A program made the position numbers and the translations under genes. A stretch of 6,278 nt of DNA from Sphingomonas sp. (GTDB taxonomy: Bacteria > Pseudomonadota > Alphaproteobacteria > Sphingomonadales > Sphingomonadaceae). Shown piece after piece: positions 1 to 4,758 of the stretch (positions within the stretch are counted from its first letter, which is position 1; each line of letters starts with the position of its first letter). The DNA is taken from assembly GCA_030146605.1 (NCBI GenBank), contig JASLBO010000093.1, positions 1 through 6,278 of the forward strand, read 5' to 3'. The notes beneath the pieces are model-generated. The model did not search any database. It worked only from the letters and a program-made list of their open reading frames with translations, and was not told the origin of the DNA.

Positions 1-2
1 GC

Positions 3-719
3 ACGATCGCCCGCGATCTCGGCATCCTGATCGTCTCGGGGCGCTACAAGCCCGGCGAGATTCTCAACAACGAAGTCGCGGCGAGCGACCGGCTCCACGT
101 CTCGCGCACCGCCTATCGCGAGGCGCTGCGTATCCTTGCCGACAAGGGGTTGGTCGAGAGCCGTCCGCGCACCGGCACGCGAGTCAGCGACCGCGAGAAA
201 TGGCATCTGCTCGATCCCGACGTGCTGTCGTGGATCTTCGAATTCGAGCCCGACGACGATTTGCTGTTCAGCCTGTTCGAGCTGCGCAAGATCTTCGAGC
301 CCGAGGCCGCGGCATTGGCGGCCGAGCGCCGGACCGATGCGCAGCTGACGAGGATGGCCGAAGCGCTGGCGGGCATGGAGAAGCATACGCTCGCGGTGGA
401 GGAGGGGCGGATCGCCGATCAGGACTTCCACGCGGCGTTGCTCGAAGCCTCGGCCAATCCGTTCATCACTTCACTCACCACCAGCGTCAGCGCGGCGGTG
501 GCGTGGACGACGATCTTCAAGCAGCGCAACAGCCCGCTGCGCCGCGATCCCGTCCCCGATCACCAGCGTGTGTATGATGCGATCGCTGCGGGCGACCCCG
601 AGGGCGCACACGCGGCGATGGCGCACCTCGTCGATATGGCGTTCCTCGATACGACCCGCAGCCGCGCGCCCAAGCTCAAGCTGACGAGGGGGAACCGCCG
701 CGACGTCGCGGCGGGGTAA
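3..719 (+). CDS. GntR-family (FadR/FCD subfamily) transcriptional regulator, 5'-truncated
   Basis: Cytoplasmic DNA-binding repressor, probably sensing a sugar acid or related metabolite of this locus. The frame is open from the window edge; 238 residues are visible and probably some 10-20 N-terminal residues are missing. Residues 1-65 form the GntR winged helix: recognition-helix region VSRTAYREALRILADKGLVE followed by the wing RPRTGTRV. The linker WHLLDPDVLSW is common in FadR-type regulators of sugar-acid genes. Residues ~88-215 are an all-helical FCD ligand domain starting LFELRKIFEPEAA. Likely metal ligands are D139 and H143 (ADQDFH), H187 (DHQRVYDAI) and H208 (AHLVD), numbered from the first visible codon. 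It is convergent with the transporter gene and followed at once by a strong terminator, so it is its own transcription unit. Its own promoter lies outside the window. Family assignment is firm. The effector is not visible; a role in arabinose/arabinonate control is inferred from neighbours and from three operator-like sites nearby. Confidence 0.92.
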   Translation, partial: TIARDLGILIVSGRYKPGEILNNEVAASDRLHVSRTAYREALRILADKGLVESRPRTGTRVSDREKWHLLDPDVLSWIFEFEPDDDLLFSLFELRKIFEPEAAALAAERRTDAQLTRMAEALAGMEKHTLAVEEGRIADQDFHAALLEASANPFITSLTTSVSAAVAWTTIFKQRNSPLRRDPVPDHQRVYDAIAAGDPEGAHAAMAHLVDMAFLDTTRSRAPKLKLTRGNRRDVAAG

Positions 720-720
720 T

Positions 721-861
721 TCCCCTCCCTGCAAGGCAGGGGTTAGGGGTGGGTAAGAAGAGGTCGGGCTCGATGCCCGGCCTCTTCTTCTTTTCGTTGC
801 ATCCCGTTGGGCTCGCCTTCGGCTCGCACCCACCCTCAACACCTCCCATTCAGGGAGGGGA
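721..861. repeat. Long imperfect inverted repeat between convergent genes (sphingomonad-style intergenic repeat)
   Basis: The left arm 721-754 and the right arm 828-861 are reverse complements at about 28 of 34 positions; both outer ends carry TCCCCTCCCTG and both inner ends GGGTGGGT. The 73 bp between the arms contains the GntR terminator hairpin (755-794) and a short direct repeat of GGCTCG near 810-825. The element fills almost the whole gap between the stop of the regulator (717-719) and the stop of the convergent transporter (871-873). The right arm read on the minus strand contains CCTCCC/GGGAGG, a small hairpin that may help end the leftward transcript. GC-rich palindromes with CCCCTCCC ends are, as I recall, frequent between genes in sphingomonads; that match is from memory and untested. 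Confidence 0.75.
755..794 (+). terminator. Rho-independent terminator of the GntR gene
   Basis: AAGAAGAGG (755-763) pairs with CCTCTTCTT (781-789). A T-G wobble (764/780) follows, then CGGGC (765-769) pairs with GCCCG (775-779), enclosing loop TCGAT. This is a 15-pair stem followed by CTTTT (790-794). It lies 35 bp after the GntR stop, inside the larger inverted repeat. The opposite orientation lacks a T-tract after the stem, so it is best read as a plus-strand terminator. Confidence 0.85.
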
Positions 862-870
862 GTTTTCCGG

Positions 871-2184
871 TTATTCGACGGCGGTCACCGGCTCATCGGC
901 AAGCGCGTTGGTTACCCGCGATCCCCACAATGCATAGAACAGCACGTAGAGCTCGCAGACCGCGCAGATGATGAACGAGGTCTGGAGACCATAGACATCG
1001 GCGAACTTGCCCTGGAAATAGACCAGGGCGCCGCCGGCGATCGCCATGATGAGCAGACCCGAACCCTCCTCGGTCAGCGGGCCAAGGCCCTTGATGCCGA
1101 GCGTGAAGATCGTCGGGAACATGATCGAGTGGAACAGACCCACCGAGATCAGCGACCACATTGCGATCGGACCGTGCGCGAAGGTGGTGATCATCATCAC
1201 CACGAAGGCCAGCGCGCTGGCGACGGCGAGCACCGTCTCGGGCTTGACCGAGCGCATCAGGAACGCGCCGATGAAGCGGCCGACCATCATCCCGCCCCAG
1301 AGCAGGAAAAGGTAATGGCCCGCCTGTTCGTGGGTCAAATTGCCGATCTCGGGCTGTGACACGAAGTTGACGAAGAGGTTGCCCACCCCGATCTCGGCGA
1401 TCAGGTAGATCGCGATCGCGGGCACGCCGAAGACGAGGTTGCGGTGCTTCCACAGCGAGTGGTTCTTGCGAGCTTCGCGCGAGTGGCGCGAGGTGGCCGC
1501 ACCCATTGCCGGAAGCTTGAAGCGCGCAATCACCACGGCGAGCACGATCAGCACCACTGCGACGATCAGATAGGGCAGCTGCACCGTCTGCGCATCGGCG
1601 AGGCGCTGCTCGAGCGTCAGCGCCGCCGCGCCGCCTTCGGTGGTGCCCGAGACGCTGCGGCCGAGGATCAGATAGGCGCCGAACAACGGGGCGAAGGTGG
1701 TGCCCATCGAGTTGAACGCCTGGACGAGGTTCAGCCGCGACGATGCGCTCTCGGCCGGCCCGATCACGGCGACATAGGGATTGGCTGCGACCTGGAGCAA
1801 CGCGATGCCCGACGCGATGATGAACATCGCGGTGAGCACGATATAGTAAGAGAGCAGCATCGAGGCCGGGATCATGATCAATGCGCCCACGGCCATCACG
1901 ATCAGGCCGGTGACCATCGACTTCTTGTAGCCGATCCGCTCGATGATCTTGGCCGACGGGATCGAGGCGACGAAATAGGCGATGAACCACACGCTCTCGA
2001 TCAACGTGGTCTGTGCGTAGCTGAGCACCATCACGCTGCGCAGATGCGGCAGCAGCGTCCCGTTGATGACGGTGATGAACCCCCACATGAAGAAGAGCGT
2101 GGCCAGCATCGACAATGCGGCGCCATAGGGTGCGCCCGCGCCCGACGGGGCGCCGGTCTGGGGTTGAACGGGAACGGCTGGCAT
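871..2184 (-). CDS. FucP/GluP-like sugar:H+ symporter (MFS, FHS family), putative L-arabinose importer
   Basis: Inner-membrane permease of 437 residues, normal for the fucose-galactose-hexose symporter family, with about 12 hydrophobic segments and a charged central loop (~residues 228-245, SRHSREARKNHSLWKH). Family hallmarks are FFMWGFITVINGTLLPHL (31-48), ESVWFIAYFVASIPSAK (63-79), QVAANPYVAVIGP (131-143), SRLNLVQAFNSMGTTFAPLFG (149-169) and the C-terminal MFPTIFTLGIKGLG. The ATG at 2184 has AGGAG at 2201-2197 on the coding strand, 12 nt upstream. Only 30 bp separate it from the GH43 stop, so the two form one leftward operon. By my alignment the acidic residues known from E. coli FucP, Asp46 and Glu135, are Gly42 and Gln131 here, so the protein belongs to a different branch and its sugar cannot be taken from FucP. 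L-arabinose is inferred only from the neighbouring arabinanase and arabinofuranosidase. The family call is firm. Confidence 0.92.
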   Translation of the reverse strand: MPAVPVQPQTGAPSGAGAPYGAALSMLATLFFMWGFITVINGTLLPHLRSVMVLSYAQTTLIESVWFIAYFVASIPSAKIIERIGYKKSMVTGLIVMAVGALIMIPASMLLSYYIVLTAMFIIASGIALLQVAANPYVAVIGPAESASSRLNLVQAFNSMGTTFAPLFGAYLILGRSVSGTTEGGAAALTLEQRLADAQTVQLPYLIVAVVLIVLAVVIARFKLPAMGAATSRHSREARKNHSLWKHRNLVFGVPAIAIYLIAEIGVGNLFVNFVSQPEIGNLTHEQAGHYLFLLWGGMMVGRFIGAFLMRSVKPETVLAVASALAFVVMMITTFAHGPIAMWSLISVGLFHSIMFPTIFTLGIKGLGPLTEEGSGLLIMAIAGGALVYFQGKFADVYGLQTSFIICAVCELYVLFYALWGSRVTNALADEPVTAVE

Positions 2185-2214
2185 GGGCTTGTTCTTCTCC
2201 TGGGGAAGGCTGTT

Positions 2215-3222
2215 CTAGAGTGCGACCGGCCAGCCATCGTCCGTCCAGCCGAGCGGCTGGATGCGGAGCGTCGGCACGCCGCGCGCTTGCGTATCATAAG
2301 CGTGGTAGACGATGTAATCCTGCTTTGGTTCACGCAGGATCGCGACATGGCCGGGCCCGACGAAGCGCTTGCCGCGATCGAGGTCGGCATGCAGGACGAG
2401 CAACCCGCCGCCGTCCATCATGCTCTTGCCCTTCCTGTCGAGATACGGGCCTGTCGGAGCCTTCGAACGGCCGACCACGGTGTAGTAAGTGCTGGCCGCG
2501 CGCCGGCAGCAAAAGTCGAACGACGCGAACAGATAATAGAAGCCGCCGCGCCGGATCACGAACGGCGCCTCGATCGCACCCGGGCTCGGGCGGCTGGCGA
2601 TCGCGTGGACCCTGGTCTCCCCCGCGGAACGCAGCCCGGTTTTCGAATCCAGCCGTACCAGCTTGAGCCCCGACCAGAAACTGCCGAACGCCAGCCATTG
2701 CCGCCCTTCGGCGTCGTCGAACACATTCGGGTCGATTGCATTGAAATCGTCGTTCGGGTCCGATCGGATCACCAGACCCCTGTCGGTCCAGACAGGGTTG
2801 GCGAGCGAGGGCGTGGTCACCAGCCCGATCGCCGAGCGGTTCTTGCCGAAGGTCGAGACCGAATAATAGACGCGGTATTCGCCCTGCGAGAAATAGACGT
2901 CGGGTGCCCAGATGCCCGACGCGCCCGGCACGGCGTCCTTCACCCATGCCGGCAGCGCGGCGAAGACCGGGGAGGTGCGCGTCCAGTTGGCGAGATCCTT
3001 CGAGATGCGGACATGGATCAGGCCCTTGCCGGCGCGCTCGTGGCTGGTCGTGAACAAATACCAGCTGTCGCCCTGCCGGATGATCGCGGGATCGTGCACG
3101 TCCGCGATGTCGCCGGCGAGGCGCGCGTCCAGCGGAGCCGGCGCAGACGGGCTGGTCTGCGCCTGCGCCGATGCCCCGGCGAGAAGCACCGCGAGCAAAT
3201 AGCCGAGGCGGGAGATGCGGAT
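2215..3222 (-). CDS. GH43 arabinan endo-1,5-alpha-L-arabinanase-like enzyme, secreted; apparent ATC start
   Basis: Five-bladed beta-propeller glycoside hydrolase expected to cut alpha-1,5-arabinan or arabino-oligosaccharides in the periplasm. Numbering from the proposed start, the three GH43 acids are present: D44 (DVHDP, general base), D164 (NAIDPNVF, pKa modulator) and E218 (GAIEAPF, general acid). The spacing fits endo-arabinanases. Also typical of that group are FASFDFCCR, STYYTVVGRS, GPY.D and the GPGH site. A signal peptide follows the start (RISRLGYLLAVLLAGASAQA, cut near AQA-Q). The start is odd. The only frame position with both a good Shine-Dalgarno (GGGGGAGAAAGG, 8 nt from GGAG) and a complete signal peptide carries ATC at 3222-3220. 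The nearest in-frame ATG (3342) lies inside the receptor remnant and would put 40 unrelated residues before the signal. In-frame TTG (3198) and GTG (3189) would cut into the signal. The protein is ~335 residues from ATC, a normal length. Exo-acting GH43 activity cannot be excluded. Confidence 0.88.
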   Translation of the reverse strand: MRISRLGYLLAVLLAGASAQAQTSPSAPAPLDARLAGDIADVHDPAIIRQGDSWYLFTTSHERAGKGLIHVRISKDLANWTRTSPVFAALPAWVKDAVPGASGIWAPDVYFSQGEYRVYYSVSTFGKNRSAIGLVTTPSLANPVWTDRGLVIRSDPNDDFNAIDPNVFDDAEGRQWLAFGSFWSGLKLVRLDSKTGLRSAGETRVHAIASRPSPGAIEAPFVIRRGGFYYLFASFDFCCRRAASTYYTVVGRSKAPTGPYLDRKGKSMMDGGGLLVLHADLDRGKRFVGPGHVAILREPKQDYIVYHAYDTQARGVPTLRIQPLGWTDDGWPVAL

Positions 3223-3225
3223 GGT

Positions 3226-3237
3226 CCTTTCTCCCCC
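3226..3237 (-). promoter_or_regulatory. Shine-Dalgarno that marks the GH43 start
   Basis: On the minus strand GGGGGAGAAAGG precedes ACC-ATC-CGC-ATC. GGAG is 8 nt from the first ATC, the spacing expected for an ATG start. No ATG, GTG or TTG exists in any frame at that distance. It lies in the 22-nt gap after the receptor-remnant stop (TGA, 3247-3245), so translation could once have been coupled to that gene. Confidence 0.65.
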
Positions 3238-3244
3238 GCTATGG

Positions 3245-3433
3245 TCAGTCGAACGAGTAACGCAGGCCGAGCGCAAAGGTGCGCCCGAGAATCGGCGATC
3301 CGAAATTATGTGTGTCCGGTCCGCCCGCGTCCCCAAAGGCATGATAAGACTGGCTCAGTTCCTCGGTCAGGTTCACGGCCTCGAGCGTGACCGCCAGCCG
3401 CTCGTTTCCCTTGGCGGTCAGCTGGAGGTCTTT
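3245..3433 (-). pseudogene. 3' remnant of a TonB-dependent receptor (last ~62 codons)
   Basis: The minus-strand frame from about 3433 to the TGA at 3247-3245 encodes the last beta-hairpins of an outer-membrane TonB-dependent receptor. The diagnostic pattern is a strand ending DLQLTAKGNERLAVTLEAVNLT, a turn ..YHAFG.., and a final strand GRTFALGLRYSFD. Intact receptors of this class are roughly 700-1000 residues; here plug, TonB box and nearly all of the barrel are missing. Upstream of about 3433 the frame turns into non-receptor sequence (control region and antisense of araD1), and no start codon serves the remnant. A purine-rich AAGAGAGGGG stands immediately before the remnant, which looks like the original ribosome site joined to the 3' end by an internal deletion. 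The gene would have headed the GH43-transporter operon and imported arabino-oligosaccharides. Loss of function is certain for this copy; the deletion mechanism is inferred. Confidence 0.8.
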
Positions 3434-3434
3434 T

Positions 3435-3444
3435 CCCCTCTCTT
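3435..3444 (-). promoter_or_regulatory. Orphan Shine-Dalgarno of the lost receptor gene
   Basis: Minus-strand AAGAGAGGGG lies directly before the receptor remnant, followed by AAAAGACC and no usable ATG/GTG/TTG at the proper distance. It sits about 50 nt downstream of the putative leftward promoter, as expected for the first gene's leader. Reading it as the original receptor ribosome site is inference. Confidence 0.4.
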
Positions 3445-3454
3445 GTCGTGCTCC

Positions 3455-3475
3455 CCGACGGGTAGGCCCGTTCGG
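3455..3475 (-). other. Hairpin in the leader of the leftward operon
   Basis: ACGGG (3458-3462) pairs with CCCGT (3467-3471) around TAGG, and CCG (3455-3457) with CGG (3473-3475) leaves one bulged T. It falls between the putative transcription start and the orphan Shine-Dalgarno on the minus strand. No T-tract follows, so it is not an intrinsic terminator; it may stabilise the leader or mean nothing. Confidence 0.35.
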
Positions 3476-3491
3476 ACGAAGCGCGGCTTGA

Positions 3492-3504
3492 TTAGTCAGA
3501 CAAA
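3492..3504. promoter_or_regulatory. Putative GntR/FadR-type operator A (leftward operon)
   Basis: TTAGTCAGACAAA is a near-perfect odd palindrome: TTAGTC and the reverse complement of GACAAA differ at one base. Its core fits TnGTnnnACnA, the general shape of FadR-subfamily operators (FadR itself: TGGTCnGACCA). It overlaps the -10 and expected start point of the leftward promoter (3503-3530), where a bound repressor would block transcription. It shares 11 of 12 bases (TAGTnAGACAAA) with site C. The GntR protein in the window is the obvious candidate binder. Confidence 0.6.
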
Positions 3505-3530
3505 AATACGAATAGCGCGGATAGGTGCAA
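3503..3530 (-). promoter_or_regulatory. Putative sigma70-type promoter for the receptor remnant-GH43-transporter operon
   Basis: On the minus strand TTGCAC (3530-3525), a 16-nt spacer and TATTTT (3508-3503) give a reasonable -35/-10 pair, with start expected near 3496, inside operator A. It is the best pair I found in the divergent region in this orientation. The next gene end downstream is the receptor remnant, then GH43 22 nt further on. Confidence 0.5.
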
Positions 3531-3636
3531 GGGCTTTGTGCACGGCCGCGGCAGCTTTCCGGCAACCTGCACAAAAATATCGGCTTTTTCGCTGCACTTG
3601 ACGCGACGCACAGGGCGGGTAGCCCGAATGAACAGA

Positions 3637-3663
3637 TTGATTGCGCCGAACGGCGTATATAAG
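3637..3663 (+). promoter_or_regulatory. Possible promoter of araD1
   Basis: TTGATT (3637-3642) and TATAAG (3658-3663) are 15 nt apart, shorter than the ideal 17; TATATA (3656-3661) is an alternative -10. The expected start would be about 30 bp before the ATG at 3702, leaving room for the ribosome site GGAAGAGGA (3683-3691). Operator-like site B overlaps the -10. An alternative TTGACG at 3598 has no good -10 partner. Confidence 0.35.
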
Positions 3664-3672
3664 TCTGATTAT
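3660..3672. promoter_or_regulatory. Degenerate GntR/FadR-type operator B (araD1)
   Basis: TAAGTCTGATTAT aligns with the reverse complement of site A (TTTGTCTGACTAA) at 9 of 13 positions and with that of site C (TTTGTCTTACTAT) at 9 of 13. It misses two bases of TnGTnnnACnA. It lies over the -10 region of the araD1 promoter, 29 bp before the ATG. It is weaker than A and C, so it could be a low-affinity site or a chance AT-rich match. Confidence 0.4.
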
Positions 3673-3701
3673 TATCCGAATCGGAAGAGGATCCACAGGT
3701 T

Positions 3702-4688
3702 ATGGCGTTCAGGCTCGTGCAGTTTCGCGATTCCACCGGCGAGCGGGGCGTTGCGGCGTTCCTCGACGATGCCGCGGTGCGGCTGGACGGCGTCGCCAGC
3801 ACCTATGAACTCGCGCGCGCGGCAATTCGCGAGAACGTGTCGCTTGAGGCTGCGGCACGTGCGCGGGCCGGGGAGACGATCGACCTCGCGGCTGCCGATG
3901 CCGAGGGCCGGCTGCTCGCGCCGATCGACCATCCCGATGCCGCGCATTGCTATGTCACCGGCACCGGCCTCACCCATCTCGGCTCGGCCGAGGGGCGCGA
4001 CCAGATGCACAAGGCCGCGGCGGGCGGCACGCTCACCGATTCGATGCGGATGTTCAACATGGGGCTCGAGGGCGGCAAGCCGTCCGATGGCAAGCCCGGC
4101 GTCCAGCCCGAATGGTTCTACAAGGGCGACGGTTCGGCGTTGGTCGGCCCGGGCGAGCCTCTGCCTTCGCCCGATTTCGCGCTCGACGGCAGCGAAGAGC
4201 CCGAGATCGCCGGAATCTACATCATCGACGACGAAGGCCGCCCGCGGCGGCTCGGCTTCGCGCTCGGCAACGAATTCTCGGACCATATCACCGAGCGGGG
4301 CAATTATCTGTGGCTCGCCCATTCCAAGCTGCGCCACGCCTCGCTTGGCGCCGAACTGCTCGTCGGCGAGCTTCCGGCGGACGTGCGCGGCACGAGCAAG
4401 ATCGTGCGCAACGGCGAGACGATCTGGGAAAAGCCGTTCCTCTCGGGCGAGGCGAACATGTCGCACGCGATCGCCAATCTCGAGCATCACCATTTCAAAT
4501 ATGGACTTTTCCGCCGCCCCGGCGATCTGCACGTCCATTTCTTCGGCACCGCGACGCTCTCCTTCGCGGATGGCGTGCGGACCGAGGAAGGCGATGTCTT
4601 CGAAGTCATCGCGGCGCCGTTCACGCTGCCGCTGCGCAATCCGCTGACCACAGTTCCGGGCGGCGATGCGAGCGTGATTCCGCTTTGA
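3702..4688 (+). CDS. araD1: AraD1/GguC-like fumarylacetoacetate-hydrolase-fold protein (2-keto-3-deoxy-L-arabinonate branch)
   Basis: Cytoplasmic enzyme of 328 residues, the usual length of the AraD1/GguC group of the FAH superfamily. Residues ~80-310 carry the mixed beta-roll catalytic fold. Diagnostic stretches are YVTGTGLTHLGSAEGRDQMH (84-103), PEWFYKGDGSALVGPGE (136-152, with K141), EEPEIAGIY (165-173) and LGNEFSDH (188-195). The metal triad typical of the superfamily is visible as E166, E168 and D194. The ATG at 3702 follows GGAAGAGGA (3683-3691). Members next to arabinose or xylose genes act on 2-keto-3-deoxypentonate-derived compounds; both dehydratase-type and 5-hydroxy-2,4-dioxopentanoate hydrolase activities have been attached to such FAH proteins, so the exact step is not fixed by sequence alone. 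It is transcribed divergently from the GH43 operon and stands 70 bp ahead of GH51 on the same strand. The family call is firm, the reaction inferred. Confidence 0.88.
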   Translation: MAFRLVQFRDSTGERGVAAFLDDAAVRLDGVASTYELARAAIRENVSLEAAARARAGETIDLAAADAEGRLLAPIDHPDAAHCYVTGTGLTHLGSAEGRDQMHKAAAGGTLTDSMRMFNMGLEGGKPSDGKPGVQPEWFYKGDGSALVGPGEPLPSPDFALDGSEEPEIAGIYIIDDEGRPRRLGFALGNEFSDHITERGNYLWLAHSKLRHASLGAELLVGELPADVRGTSKIVRNGETIWEKPFLSGEANMSHAIANLEHHHFKYGLFRRPGDLHVHFFGTATLSFADGVRTEEGDVFEVIAAPFTLPLRNPLTTVPGGDASVIPL

Positions 4689-4738
4689 GTCCAGTCGCGA
4701 CTCGGAGATAGTAAGACAAATAATGCCCGGTAGCGGGC
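4687..4738 (+). promoter_or_regulatory. araD1-GH51 gap: palindrome, -10-like box and leader hairpin
   Basis: The 70-bp gap holds three small structures. GAGTC/GACTC arms (4687-4691, 4699-4703) overlap a perfect 10-bp palindrome AGTCGCGACT (4693-4702). AATAAT (4719-4724) matches the sigma70 -10 at five of six bases, but no good -35 lies 16-18 nt upstream. GCCCG-GTAG-CGGGC (4725-4738) forms a short hairpin. None is followed by a T-tract, so I do not call a terminator. GH51 may be read both from araD1 and from an internal start here. Confidence 0.35.
4708..4720. promoter_or_regulatory. Putative GntR/FadR-type operator C (GH51)
   Basis: ATAGTAAGACAAA fits TnGTnnnACnA without mismatch (4709-4719) and shares TAGTnAGACAAA with site A, 11 of 12 bases including the variable position. 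It overlaps the -10-like AATAAT (4719-4724) ahead of GH51. A copy between two same-strand genes suggests that GH51 has its own regulated promoter. Confidence 0.55.
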
Positions 4739-4758
4739 GCCGGCAAAGGGAGAGCGGC

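Noticed and set aside
2215..3342. GH43 starting at the ATG at 3342
   Set aside because: It would add 40 residues encoded in the receptor remnant in another frame, before an otherwise normal signal peptide, and has no clear ribosome site. Kept only as a fallback start.
1444..3390. 648-codon plus-strand open frame antisense to the transporter and GH43
   Set aside because: Composition is dominated by R, H, D and A with no recognisable domain, while the minus-strand frames encode clear FHS and GH43 proteins. It is the usual long antisense frame of GC-rich DNA.
3616..3626. CGGG-TAG-CCCG mini-hairpin, similar to hairpins at 3458-3471 and 4725-4738
   Set aside because: Four to five pair stems around TAG-like loops are easily produced by GC-rich sequence; three copies without shared flanks are not enough for a repeat family.
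3245..3802. 185-codon minus-strand frame as an intact small gene
   Set aside because: Only the last ~62 codons look like protein (receptor C-terminus); the rest is control region and antisense of araD1.
3538..4647. 369-codon plus-strand frame overlapping the control region and araD1
   Set aside because: S/R/A-rich shadow of araD1 in another frame; the araD1 frame shows conserved FAH motifs and a proper ribosome site.
4693..4703. Terminator after araD1
   Set aside because: The palindrome AGTCGCGACT is not followed by a T-run and its loop would be too small for a stable hairpin of full length.
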